NCBI GenBank assembly: GCA_026686845.1
Contig: JAIVEN010000008.1
Coordinates: forward strand, 10,570,501-10,634,500
Direction: 5' to 3'
Length of the DNA: 64,000 nucleotides
Source of the DNA: Adenanthera pavonina
Taxonomy: Eukaryota; Streptophyta; Magnoliopsida; Fabales; Fabaceae
Part shown: piece by piece, positions 37,944 through 49,892 of the stretch
How positions within the stretch are numbered: position 1 is the stretch's first letter
Layout: each line of letters opens with the position of its first letter
Notes under the pieces: model-generated
What the model saw: only the letters and a program-made list of their open reading frames with translations
The model's database searches: none
What the model was told of the DNA's origin: nothing
Program-made: the position numbers and the translations under genes

Positions 37944-37989
37944 GGTTAAGGGCTTTAGCCCTAGGGACCAAAGGGAAGGGGTCCGAGAG

Positions 37990-38720
37990 GCACGAGGGGC
38001 CGCGAGGAAAGAAGGGAATGAGAGGAGAAAGAGAGGAGCAGAGGCGAAGGCTGGCCGCAGAGAGAGCAGACTGACAAAAAGCAGAGGGAGCCGAAGAAAC
38101 AGGAGGAAACGTGCACGAAATAAAAAGGAAGAGGGAGCACGCGCGATGAAAAAAGCTGACCGATGGAGATAAGAGGGTGGCCGCGTGAGACAGTGTGGGG
38201 AGGAACTTAAACTGTCACACCCACGAGAGGCCGAGAGGGACGAACAAAAAGAAGGAGGAGAGTTTGAGAGAGAGAGAAGCTGGCCGCGGTGGAGCTCGGA
38301 GGGAAGAGCAGGGAGGGAGTTTGAACAGGGGAGCCTTAGAGAAAAAAGAGGAGAGCTGTGGGAGCAGAGAAAGGAGAGGGAGATCTGGAGGAGGAGACCG
38401 AGAAGCCGCAGAGGAGAGGGCCGCGACTGAGGGAAATCACAGAGGAGAGAGCCGCGGCTGAAGTTTTAAGAAAAAGAAAAAATCAGAGAAGGAGGAAGGC
38501 GGCCGTGAGTGTGAGACCGAGGGAGGACCAGAGGGAGCAAGGGCTGTTCAAGAGGCAGAGGAGAGGGGGAGCTCCGACGGAGGAAAAGAGAGAAGGAAGG
38601 AGCTCGGGTAAAGGTAGAGAAGGCCGAGAGAGCCACGGCTAAGCACAGAGACGACCGAGAGAGTTGAGAGACGAAAGGAAGCAGGAAACCGAGGGAGCCT
38701 CGGTGGAGCTCAGAGGAAAA
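37990..38720 (+). other. Purine-rich (AG) block of the Ogre-like LTR
   Basis: More than 700 bases are strongly biased to A and G on the plus strand (GAGAGGAG, GAAGGAGG and similar). They open several overlapping Arg/Glu-rich frames of 80-98 codons with no recognisable domain. Such frames are expected from composition and are not treated as genes. The block sits in the transcribed leader part of the LTR. Confidence 0.7.
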
Positions 38721-40229
38721 GCTTGAAACACTGAGACTAAGGTAACATTCTTTTACACTCATTTGTTTCTTTCTTGCTTTGGATTGGATGTTCTAAAATG
38801 ATAGCAAGCGGTTGAAAGTTGGATGTTTTAAGCGAGAATTTTGATTAATGGGAAAGCTTGCTGAACTTAGGAACATTGTGATTGTGTTGGGTTTGCTTTC
38901 TGATTAGTACTAGAATTCTGAATAGGAGAAATACAATGTTCAACGCTCATTTTTAAGCATGTTAGTCAAGTGTTTGAAGAAATGCCAAAAGGGAGCATGG
39001 TTTGTTATTTCTCATTGACATGAATATTGGGTTGTGTCTTGTTATTGCGTAGAGGAGTTCAAGTGATTCAAGAGGCTTTATTCTGCTGTCCATATAGTGT
39101 TTATGACAAACCTTTTGCTACCTGGCCTTGCTTGGGGCTTTAATTCTGATATTAAACAAGTCTTGTTTGGTACATAATCAACTCTTTAGAGGGAACATGG
39201 TTTGTTTTTCTTTTTATAATCTTTTTAAAGTGCGCCTTTCAAGTGTATGCTGAAATGCTTGTGAGAGTTTATTGGATTAAGAGATGATATTTACCAAGTA
39301 TTTAGTTTGCCTTTCAAGCCTGTATCATTCTTGCTGGGATTTTAGAAGGTGGATAACATTTAATTGAAGGTGCTGTTTAATATTCAAGACATTCTCATGT
39401 TATAAAGGACTAGAGCATATTTTCTATCTTATATCCCATCATGATCTAGATTGAACCCTTTCATTCAATGTTTCATTCTCAACTTACTGGTATGAAGCAT
39501 TTAGGTTGTGGTTGGCTTTGTTAGTGTGAACTATATGTATTCAAAGGGATATTCTTTGAACTTTGATATAATCCATAAATATTGATGGGAAACCTATTAC
39601 TACTGTGGCAAGTGTATTGGTACTAATTTAAAGTCACAATGGTATGCTTATTTGACCCTTTATGTGCTTGAGAAATTTGTTGTTGTTCATGGCCACGAAA
39701 ATTATTTTTAAGACAAATACTAATGCCTTTGTATTTTCTTCTGAGCACCATGGGAGTATGAATCAAGTTCGGGCGAAATCAAGGCCATTGTCATCAAGCC
39801 GAGCAGAGGAAATGGAAGCTATCAACTTTGAGACAAAGGAAAAGAAAATGAAGATACTAGAGTTTGCATCTTTTCATCTCATGGTTGGGTGTAAATTATT
39901 TGGATTTGCACTAGCACACATCCTGATAAATTGTATTTGATTTGAATGTTTTGTTGTTTTTATTTCTAATTTCAGTTTTTATTTGGGTCATGGATTTTTC
40001 TTCTTTTCGCTTTTAGAGTTTGTCACGAGGGATCAATTCTCCGTGTGCATATAGAACGTCAGTCAATTGTACCATGAGTGAGGAGTTGCCATGGTATAAA
40101 CATTGGCTAAATTTTATTTTATTTTATTTCATTTTTATTTATGAGGACCAATGTTTTTATTTATTTATTAAAAGTAAAAATAAATAATTCAATGAGAGCT
40201 CTTTATTTCAAATTTTTGTTTTGGCCTTT

Positions 40230-40800
40230 ATGTTCCGAGTGGTAACACCGTGGGCATTTAGGTGTTAATTAGTGAGTTGTGAGTGATAAAGTCACCACAG
40301 ATCCTGATTGATTCTTAAATAAAACAAATAAACAAATAAACAAATAAATAATCTATGAATATATACATAAAAGTCATATTTTTAAAATTCCTTTTACCGC
40401 TTTTCTTTCTATAAAACGATCATAATTTGTTTTTATAATTTAATATAAAGATGATTTCATTTATTTCAATTTTATCTAAGCCTTTTGCCTTCTACCGCGA
40501 GTGGCATCACCGTGAGCATATGAATATTGATCAGTAACTTGTGAGTGATAAAGTCACCACATATACCGATTATTATTTTTCAAAAGATACGTAATGATCA
40601 CATTTTTCAACTTTTTTTTATAATAAATAAATAGGTATTAAAATGATTTCTATAATAAAAATAAAACAAAAAATTATTTGTATAAAATTTTTTTTTTTGT
40701 GTTTTCCTTTGAATTTTTTATGCCTTTTTGTCTCGAGTAACACTATCGTGGACACTTAGGTATCAATAGGTAAATATGAGTGATAAAGTCATTACATGAG
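40230..40800 (+). repeat. Three diverged units of about 250 bp in the Ogre-like LTR
   Basis: Each unit carries GAGTGGTAACACCGTGGGCA or a variant (40236, 40498, 40734), a short step, then GTGAGTGATAAAGTCACCACA or a variant (40278, 40541, 40779). The spacing is about 262 and 236 bp. A partial unit may precede at 40075 (GAGTGAGGAGTTGCCATGG). Confidence 0.8.
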
Positions 40801-43800
40801 CCTGTTGATTTTATTATGTAAAAATAAATTTGTTTTCAAATATTTTCTTTTCAAATAAAAATGTCCAAATCGCACATAATTTTAATCATATTTTCTAAAT
40901 TGAGAAAAAATATATCTTCTCTCTTTTAAAAATTGATTAAACCAAAAATAAATAAATGAAAAGAGCAAGTAATGAAAATTAATCTGTCTTTTACAAATTA
41001 AAACACACCAACCAATCTAAAAATTGTTTTCTTTGTGGAAAGACAAATTATTTTTTACAAACCTCTCTTTTCAAAGAATAAATAAAATAAAAAATATCAA
41101 CCCAGTGACACGCATTTTTATCCCAAACTACGTCGACTTTGATCCCTATCGCAGGGTACGTAGGCCCCAGACTCTAATTCTGGGTCAAGTCCGCCTTTGT
41201 AAATAAATAAATATTTTCTAATTTATTTGGTGTTTTTTTCTCTTAATCTAATAAATGTTTACCAATTTACTTTCCCGAGTCCACTTTTGTATATAAATAA
41301 TATTTTCCTCTTAATTTATTTTTCCCAACTTTTCATATTTTCATTTTATTATTTGTTTTTGTTTTTACATTATTTTTATTTTTACATTTATTTTTGCATG
41401 TGAATGGTAAAAGGGCAATCAAAATAAACTTGTAAAAAGCCATAAAAATTACATGATCAACCTAAGGTAACCGTTCTTAGGAACGGGTGTTGTGGGGGTG
41501 CCTAACACCTTCCCCACTCACAATCGTACTCCCGAACCCAACTCCGATTCGCAGACCAATCCTTATCCTTTTTGTTTTTATTTGGTTTTCCAAAATTTCC
41601 CTCAAAATTTTGGTGGCGACTCCCTCGAAATGGGCCCTCGTCGTGAGGGCCGATTTCACCCTTTTTATTTTTTTCTTTTCCCGCGCCATCTGCGTCGCAT
41701 TTTCGGGTGTGACAAACGTTAAACACATAACTATACTAACTCTGTGAAATTCGTCTATTGAGCCTCAAAATTCAAATGTTGGTATGTCAGATGTATTTAA
41801 TACAGTTGTTGAACGACTCTATTTGTAGAGTAATGTCTAGAATTTGTGTCTAACTAATAGATCTTGTGTCTAATGACTAATTAAGCCACCAATATATAAA
41901 TAGAACTTTATTTGAACTTATAAGCAACGATTTTAAGTGAGTTTTGTGCCAAAATGCTACTACAATATATAAAATCATTCTGTGTGAGCATTTAAAGTTA
42001 AATTTACCTCATTAGAGTGAACTTCAATGTAATATCTATTCTTAAATAGAGTTTCTATTATTTAATCTTTCCTTCTACAATTTTTAGGTAGAATTTTAGT
42101 GTGGGAAAACACTAAGGGAATTATACATCTTGTAAGGGTGTGGGGAGAGTGATTTCATAAGTGCCTGCTGAAACTTGTGATATATATTGAAACTTCATAG
42201 GTGTCCATATCAAACCTGTGGGATATAGTGAAAAATTTCAAGTGGTAGCTTGAGGATTAGACGAAGCTCAAGTGGTTAGGCTGAATTAGTATAAATCTCT
42301 GTGTATTGTTCTTCATCTTCTCACTTTATTTACCTCACTCAATACTCCCTATTCACCCCTACTCTACTGCATCTCTTAGTGAAATTGGGTTATTTATCAG
42401 AAAGTGTGAAAATCTTATATCACCTAATTTACCCCCCATTTGGGTGATTAGCCAACCTAACACTAGTGTAATAGCCTTTGACCAGGTCATGACTAGTGAA
42501 CAGAGAGCTTAGTGGTTGCTTGGAATCGGCATTCACTGGTTGTTAGAAGGGGGTCACTTGTTAGGTTTACCTTGTAATGGTAACTAGTCCAAGGTTCTAA
42601 CTGTGATCATTGTGGGATGCATTGCATATCATGTGTGTTGCACCATTTCATCCATACTTGAACATGTACTATCATGCTTTGATACTTTATACTTGTTTTA
42701 AGTTACCCTTGATTACTGGGACTTTATCTCACCTCCTTCTGTGGCTAGTAAATTTCACATGAAAGTTCTAGCACTAGCAAAAAGGAGGTCTAGGAGACTT
42801 AGCCCTCTCTTGGTGATTCGGAGATATTAGAGTTGCATTATTGTTGCTTTGGTATTAGTCTTTTGAGAAGTTTGCATTGTATTGTGCCAAGTTATGGACA
42901 TTTTTTATGCCATGTAACTTGTTATGTCAACTATATTGTCTTGTCTTAGGGATTCTCCCTACTTGCATGCATGCCTTGTGTGAATGATGTTGATTGGTTT
43001 AGCCATCATTGTGGATGGCATGAGTGTTCTTGGTGGCTAGACTAGTGGGTATAGGAAAGCAATGTATGATTTAAAACCTTGTTGGTAGCCCTTGAAACAT
43101 TTGTTGAGGTGTGATAAAGTGTGTGATCCTTTCATTGAAATGCCTTGTTTTGGACTAAGAGTTTGTTTGCCCCACGTGTACTTTGTTGTATAGGGTGGTT
43201 TATGAGTTTGGTTTGAGTCATTGGTAAATTTTGTGGAAAATAGGTATCTAACTCATCAGTCAAAATTCAGGTTCAAGAGGGTCAAATTCCAAGAAAATAG
43301 CTTCCTTGAGATGTAACCTCCTTAGATAGTGTCATTGTTTGGTTTGTGACTTGTGGGAATAGGTTTGATAGTTAAATGACTTGTGATTCAAAAATAGGAG
43401 GTGTTAGTGCATCTTTAGCCTAAAAGTGACCATTTTGGTCTTGAGGTTCCAAAAATTTCCATATGGAGGAATTTTGAGGCGCAATTTACACCTAGAGGAG
43501 ATTCTATATGACTTGTAGACTTTAGAATCATGTCAATTGGAGATCTAAGTAGAAAATTACACACATTTGAAGTTCAGTCAAATTATCAGCAAAAAGCTGA
43601 TAATCTAGCTCTTGTTAGCATCATGGCGCCATAGTGCAGTTTTTACACTCCATGTTCTTCTCGTTCTTAATCGCAATTCCCTACCTCCCAACTGTTGCTA
43701 GTCCAGTTTCCCAAGTTTCCTCTTTTTGTCTCACCCCCAGGTGTCTAGTTCAAAGTGTTATAACCATGTCTTGGTCTTAGTTTCTTAGGATGTTACACTT

Positions 43801-43802
43801 TG

Positions 43803-44419
43803 TGTGTGAGTGAGTGCAGTGGCAGGACAAAGCCGGGATTTTATTATTGAGGGGCCAAGATTAAAAGGAATATATGTTAATCAAAGAAAAGTTTAACACT
43901 TAAAATGAAAAACAAATCATGATATATAACTAACAAAGTATAAGAGAGTGAAGGTAAATTTTATCTACTTTCAGGATAAGGTATAAATTCTAAGAAGGGC
44001 CAAATATACATAATCTCTATATAATATAAAAATTTTGTAAAATTATATATAATATAAATAAAGAATAGAAAACTTGGGGGGACCATGACTCCGCCATGTC
44101 CCCCTTCCCTCTATCTCTGTGTGGTGTTATCTACAGTGAAGACCTAAATTAGCTAGGTTGCACTTGATGATGTAGCCCTCACCAAGTGAGCTTTACATGT
44201 CTAGAATTTATGGAGATTAGTCATGGAGCCTTAGGTAAGTGTCTCTTACCCTAAAATTAACAATATATATATATATTGCTACCCTAGTTTTTCTATTCAA
44301 AATTCATCAACCAATATGTATAATAAATTTATATAATAAAATTTATAAAAAGTTATACTATTTATTGAATATGAATAATATGATTCGCATCAGATCCATG
44401 CAACATACCCGACTAATTT
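43803..44419. other. Intergenic spacer
   Basis: No gene is seen. It contains AT runs and a short G-rich segment (44075-44110). Confidence 0.35.
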
Positions 44420-44423
44420 TAGG

Positions 44424-45554
44424 TCACATTTGGTACAAAATAAAAATGAGAATGAAAATATGAGTGAGCCTTCTAAAGTATGTTTTGTATGTTAGAAAAA
44501 AAAATGATAGAAATGAGAATAAAAAAAGATAAAAAATTAGGTAAATGAGTAGGGTCCCTAATATGTCTTATTTCCCCAAAAAAAAAAAGCGAAGGCTAGA
44601 TGTGACAGAACCAATGTCATCTTTTTCTCCCTCACCCACCGCCATTGTTGTGATAGATCCACCATCGACATGACAAAACCATCACCGCTGTGACAAAACC
44701 CAAAAATCCAAAGGCCAGATCCCATCAAAGATCACGTCACAAATTCTATACTAACCAAGACCCCATCGGAAAGCACGACCTAGAACCATCAAGAAGAAAT
44801 TTTTTAGAAGATCAGACGAACACCGAAAACCCAAAAATATAGATGAACAATTTCTTTGAAAAAACAATAGATCCAACGAGATGAACACCATGCCTAATAA
44901 ATGTGAAAACATCAATATCCATATTCAGCAAGAAAACAAAAAAAGAAGAAGAAAGAAACCCAGAAATGTGAAAACATCCATATCCATATCTGAAGCCAAA
45001 GATGGAGTATCTCTTTTAAAAGCATCCAAATAGGAAGATGTTGTTCCAACATTCGTCGCCGTCAGGAAAGGAATTGAAAGAGGAAAAGAACTGGAATCGA
45101 AGCAGAGGAGCTTCCTTTTCCTAGGGCCACAAGAAAAGAATTGGAAGAGAAAAGTAGCCTGCGCCATCGTCATTGTTGTTGCTGCTTTCATTGACAAATA
45201 ATATGTAAATGTACATTGATACAAAAGAAGAAGAAAAAAATAATTATCCATTTATAATTATTTTTCCCTATTTTCTTTTCTAAACCAAATAAAGTGACAT
45301 TAAAACTCCTTCATTAAGATCTCTCATTTTCTCTTCAAACGAGATAAAATTAAAATTCTTTTGTTTGTCTCTCTTCCCTTTTTCTCCATTAAAATCCCTC
45401 TACTCTATTTTCCTCCATTGAACCAATCATTATATTAAACTAAGGGGTTTCCAAAGGAATGACTCATGCAGACATGTACCAAAAAGACATAATTGGGCAT
45501 TCTTCACTCATTTCCTTTCTCCCAAACCGATTTCTCATACCAAACATAGCCATA
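44424..45554. mobile_element. Possible PIF/Harbinger-like non-autonomous element
   Basis: The left end is TTA-GGTCACATTTGGTAC at about 44421 and the right end GTATGGCTATGTTTGGTATG in reverse at about 45554, with flanking TTA and ATA. The similar termini in inverted order suggest a 1.1-kb element. Its GC-richer middle (44600-45200) has a 108-codon minus-strand ORF (44925-45251) with no recognised domain. Boundary confidence is modest. Confidence 0.4.
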
Positions 45555-46251
45555 ATTATGAGGACAAGGGAAAGTAAAACAAGAGACCACCTTTGCTTGC
45601 TGGTTAGTCGTGAAAAAGCGTGGCACATGAAAAAAGTTTATAAGAAGTACTTTGCATGCCTAATTCCCACGTCAAGTGGCCTCGACTTTAATCGACAAAG
45701 GCAAATGCATGCGTGGGGACCAATCATCTCTCTCCCTCCTTCCTTTCCTCCTAAATTTGGTGCCCGAAGCATTTATGTATCCGTGCAATTTGGTGCATGT
45801 TGAGCTTATGAATCCGTGCGGTGCGATGGTAAGATAAATTACATTATTTATGATTCATGAATAACATAATTTTTTAATTAATGTTATGTGATAAAGTGAT
45901 GATTTGGATGGTACAAATTTTATTTTTATTAATTTTTAATTTTTATTTTGAAATAAATAAGATATAAAATAACTCTAATATTGTAGTTATTATTTATGAG
46001 AAAATATAAATTGAATAAACAATTAATAAATCTAAATCATCTAAATCACACACATCTTATCTTATTGAGTTTGATAATACAGTCAAATTATACTAAACTT
46101 TCTCTTTTCTCTCTAATCATTATCTCAAACTAGACGCGCATTTTTATGTGTGTAATCTTTTATTATTATTATTATTTAAAAAATGGGTTATACTATTTAT
46201 AATTTGTGTAAAGTTTAATTTGTTATAAATTTTATTATATACTCCCTTCGA
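45555..46251. other. Intergenic spacer
   Basis: No convincing gene is seen; the ORF at 45459-45803 has no recognisable motif. Confidence 0.35.
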
Positions 46252-46527
46252 TCCATATTATAAGGATTTTTCTAGAATTTTTATTTAATTTAAAATATTA
46301 GGGGTTATGTAATTTTCAATAGGAGTTTACTTTTTTTATGTTTATTAATTATCACCTTGTAAAATGGAAAAGAGATAAATGATGAATTTTTAAAACAACT
46401 TTTATTGGTAGTTAATAAGAGTAAAATTGTGATGTTATGTTTTTTTTTAGAATTTTAAAATGTATAAGTAACTTTTCTTAAGAAATTTGAAACAGTTGAA
46501 AATACTCTATAATATGAACCGGAGGAG
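46252..46527. mobile_element. Stowaway-like MITE
   Basis: It starts CTCCCTTCGATCCATATTAT and ends ...TATAATATGAACCGGAGGAG in inverted form, flanked by TA on both sides. It is 276 bp and non-coding. Confidence 0.8.
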
Positions 46528-47400
46528 TATTAACTATTAACTAAAACATTGATACTAATAGTCTAACAGTAATATATTTTTAATTTCTTTAAAATTATCA
46601 AATGATATGTGAGTTGGCTAAGTAACATTATTTTCCTAATGCCTAAAAGATCTATCATTTTTATTTAAAAATAGAGCTAATATTTGGAGACGTTGAATCT
46701 GAATCTAATTAACAAAGAATCAAAATAGAAAATGATAATGTTTACTTACTCCACTGACAGATCCTTTCACCTCAAAAGTCTAGCTCTCTCACCCGTATGA
46801 GCGCCACAAGTGTCCGGGCAGAACGTCAAGGGGTTGGGCCATGTTTGGCAAACATGTCACGTGACAAGAGGACCCTTGTTCTCAGTGTCTTTGAGAGCAT
46901 TATTAAATACGCATCATGCACTCTAATTGAAATACGCATGATGTTGTCCCTTCCAATCTCACCAAGTTTTTCTTCCCACTTTATAAAAAGAAAACTTTAT
47001 AATAAAAATAAATTTCTTTGTATATATTTTTTATAATGTTGGGGCATGGTGCTTATTATTATTTTTATTTATGCATATTTTATAAGGTTTAATTTCAATC
47101 TTTTTTTTTGGGCAAAAAAATTGAATCTTTTTTTGAGACCAAATGTGAATTCAAAGTTTTTAATAATTTTAAATTATTTATATACACTACACTAGAGTAA
47201 AAATAAAAAATAAAGTTTTTTAAACCAAGCATAATCCATTGGTTTGCTTTCCGGAAAATTTACTTCCCTTTACTCTTCCCATATAAATAAAGCGACCCTT
47301 AAGTATGGAAAAGGATAAGGAAAAACAATATTAAGAAAAGAAGGGAATGCAAAAATAAACCAGGGAAAACACGTGCAACATATATGTGATGAGATTATCC
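46528..47400. other. Intergenic spacer
   Basis: No gene is recognised. The ORF at 46797-47036 has no known motif. Confidence 0.35.
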
Positions 47401-47404
47401 AAAA

Positions 47405-47790
47405 TATATTTTGTTCCCGGTCGGGGGTCTCTTGAGTGGAGACCCCGGTTACTACGGTATTACCATGGCAGTTTCCCTTATTTTTTAAAATAAATTAAAA
47501 ATTAAAAATAATTTTTTTAAGAATCGTGCATATATGTATTTTATATAATTTTAAATTTTTATAACATTTTTTATTATTAAAAACTGCATAAAACTATAAA
47601 TTGTCGAAATTCAGTTTTTACTATATAGTATTATTTTAATATTAAAAAAATTAAAAATCCATAAAATACATATTTATATGATTCTTGAAAATTTTAATTT
47701 TTATCTATAATTTTTAATTTCTTAAAAAAAAAAAAGAAATTATGCCACAGCGCTGCGGCGGTACGGTGGGGTCTCGCAGGGAAAATCCCT
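47405..47790. mobile_element. Foldback MITE with GC-rich tips and AT-rich stem
   Basis: The tips carry GGAGACCCCGG (47437) and, in reverse, GCGAGACCCCACCGTACC (47760-47778). Inward, the arms continue as AT-rich inverted copies: AAGAATCGTGCATATATGTATTTTATA-like text at 47520-47546 pairs with the reverse of 47655-47690. The total is about 385 bp with no ORF. Confidence 0.55.
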
Positions 47791-48822
47791 CATTCTTTGT
47801 TATGAGAGTTTTATGAGTTCAATATTTCTCATAGGCCTAATTTACTGGCCATTTGATATGGTTTTTAAAGTATAAACATGTTAAATATTATATTATTACA
47901 TTATTTATTACCAACAAGATTATAAGATAATTAGTAGATAATTGAATCACTTATATATGTTATCTTGAGTTTGATCCCTGACTGTGATTGGAAGATACCC
48001 TTGGTATTCATTAAGAAAATAATTATTACATTATTTTTCTTAAATTATTGTCCCAAAAAAAAAATCTATTTGAGTATATTTTAATTAGGCAAATGAAGAT
48101 GTAACTCATGATTCACATGGGAATTTGAGAATTACTCATAATTCAAGTCATTTGGATCCACATTGACAGATAAGTTTGGAACACTTTTTCTACATTATTC
48201 ATAAATTATGGATAATTTAATTTTACTTAAACACTGTGTAATATACAAAAAAAAAGCATGTCTAATATTTGTATATAGAGGGAAATATAACTAAATAATT
48301 ATATTTATCCTCACAAAAACACAATGTTTTTTCATATATTATAGGAGTCTAAAAGTGAATTATATTGCTCATGGCAAGCTATAGATTTTATATTTTACCA
48401 GGCATGTTTCTCCCCATATGATATTTGAAAAATGAATATATTCATGACTCTGTGACATACTAAAATAGACTAATATACAATATAAAAAGTGTAAAAAGTT
48501 ATACTGTCTACAAGTTATAAATCATGGCACTCATATTCCCTACAAATGTACATAATTCACTCTAATTTCATTATATATTTTTCATTTATTAGTATTGATG
48601 ATTATTAGATTTAGGTATTGTATTTTTCACAGATTTTGAAAAAATAAATTGCATTCTTCAGTTTTAAAGAATGGGCTTTAAATATTGCAATTTATTATAA
48701 ATTAATCAATATAGAAATAAAAAAATGGAGAAAGACTTGTTTACAAATTATTAATAATATAATTTATTTCAAATTTTGTGTTAATATAAATAAAAGGTAC
48801 TTTATTAATTTTGTTATTGATA
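47791..48822. other. AT-rich intergenic spacer
   Basis: Nothing is recognised. Confidence 0.35.
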
Positions 48823-49070
48823 CTACCTTCGTCCCAATATTAAGGGAGGTAGTAATTTTTGTCAAAAAATTATTATCTTTTCAAAAATATGTTTTATTAA
48901 TTTCATTAATTCTTTCTTAAAAAAGTTGGGTTAGTTATGAAGGGAATTTATAAAAGATGTTATTGAAAATAAATCATAAATACTTCATTAAATTCTGTAA
49001 AATATCTTAGATTAGAAGATAAGAGAGAGCTTGTAAAAAATTTTATAATATGGGATCGAAGGTTAGGGAG
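48823..49070. mobile_element. Stowaway-like MITE
   Basis: It starts CTACCTTCGTCCCAATATTA and ends ...ATAATATGGGATCGAAGGTTAGGGAG, flanked by TA. A second partial end (AACGGAGGAGTA) lies at about 49155, so an older copy may overlap. Confidence 0.7.
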
Positions 49071-49262
49071 TATATTATAATTATGATTATATTAATTAAA
49101 GAGAAGTCGCAGATAAAAAGTTAAGTAAATGAGCACAAGTCCCGATTTTATAACGGAGGAGTATGCATGTATGTATATTGTGCAAGTCTCCGGCAAAGCT
49201 TTCTGCCGTCACCGACTAGGAATTGTCTGTCTAACCACAAAAATGAAGGAAAATATTGCTTT

Positions 49263-49892
49263 CTATAAAGATCCCATTAATCCATGCCCCTCCTCTTTTT
49301 TCTGAACCATAGGCCAACGCCATCCATCACCAGGCGCACTCACAAAGCCAGAGATAATAATACTAATAGATATCCATATTCTTGAGTTTAAGACTCTCAT
49401 GGACTGCTTGTCCTCTCAGATCTTGCAAAAGCAATACCCATTTTCTCCCCTTCATTCCTCGCTCTACCTCCAAGATTCTTCATCTTTCTCACTTCAATTC
49501 ATCCCCTAATCGTTCTCACCTTCATTTTCGTGTAAAATTTGCCCATTTTCGTTCAGTTTCGGCTTCATTCTTCCTCGGTTAGTTTTTTTTACTGTCTTTT
49601 TCCGTGAAAATCTGAACCGGCTTAGTTGTCTTTCTGGTGGTACTGTTGAACTGGTTCTTGCTCGTCGGTATTGATTTTTCTGCATCTGAGACTGTTGACT
49701 TGATCGCTGCGACTGAGGTTTAGGGGGTTTTAGCGAGTTTTGTGGGGAGGTTTCTGGAGTTTGATCTTGTACGTTTCATTTGGTGGCATTCACAGTTTGT
49801 TTGGAGGATTGAGAGTGGGATTTTCTTTGGAAGTGAGAAGAATTTCTTCTGGATTGGTGATGATGTGATTGTAGAAGAGGGAATAGGAGGGC
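49263..49892 (+). promoter_or_regulatory. Promoter and 5' leader region of the ELMO gene
   Basis: A TATAAA at about 49265 precedes a CT-rich stretch (49280-49520) typical of plant leaders. Short frames at 49382-49582 precede the true ATG. The transcription start cannot be fixed, and a leader intron is possible (GGTTAGTT at 49578). Confidence 0.35.

Larger units (their letters stand above)
37679..41714 (+). mobile_element. Ogre/Tat-like solo LTR, innermost and youngest insertion
   Basis: It runs from TGTGAACACCGTATTTTG at 37679 to TTCGGGTGTGACA at 41714 (4036 bp), flanked by AACGT (37674-37678 and 41715-41719). The 3' region carries GAACGGGTGTTGTGGGGGTG, ACACCTTCCCC, ACTCCCGAACCCAA and GGTGGCGACTCC, blocks familiar from very long Ogre/Tat gypsy LTRs. 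A purine-rich, GC-rich block fills 37990-38720. No gag or pol is present; at this length a complete element would be far larger, so this is a solo LTR. It splits the SIRE-like LTR, whose text resumes at 41720. Confidence 0.82.
36639..42462 (+). mobile_element. SIRE-like Copia solo LTR, middle of the nest
   Basis: It starts TGTTAGGTTTAATATAATAT at 36639 and ends GATTAGCCAACCTAACA at 42462. The ends are inverted (TGTTAGGTT/AACCTAACA) and flanked by CTAGT (36634-36638 and 42463-42467). Without the inner insertion it is about 1.78 kb. The start GTTTTGATGATGAT and the end ACCCCCCATTTGGGTG resemble plant SIRE/Maximus LTRs; this assignment is from memory of the style and is an inference. A promoter-like TATATAAATAG lies at 41893-41903. 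A decayed relative is at 26826-28462. Confidence 0.8.
35103..43797 (+). mobile_element. Family A solo LTR, outer shell of a three-level nest
   Basis: It starts TGTAACACCCCAG at 35103 and ends TTAGGATGTTACA at 43797, with CTTTG on both sides (35098-35102 and 43798-43802). After removal of the nested elements its length is about 2.87 kb. It matches 9219-12463, for example in TTTCCTAAATCACCACCAAT at 36577 versus 11180, and continues at 42468 with the block matching 11238. No primer-binding site or gag-pol region is found, so it is a solo LTR. Confidence 0.85.

Noticed and set aside
37897..38762. Five overlapping Arg/Glu-rich or Ser/Leu-rich ORFs of 81-98 codons
   Set aside because: They arise from a purine-rich tract that is open in several frames at once, lie inside an LTR, and contain no domain or splice partner.
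41477..41747. Four overlapping ORFs on both strands
   Set aside because: They sit in the conserved 3' end of the Ogre-like LTR (ACTCCCGAACCC, GGTGGCGACTCC); openness on both strands reflects higher GC, not coding.
44925..45251. 108-codon minus-strand ORF
   Set aside because: Low-complexity Leu/Phe/Ser/Thr-rich sequence inside a probable DNA transposon; no family recognised.
49382..49582. 66-codon plus-strand ORF before the ELMO gene
   Set aside because: It begins at a TTG rather than ATG and lies in the CT-rich leader; the ATG at 49893 gives the family's normal N-terminus.
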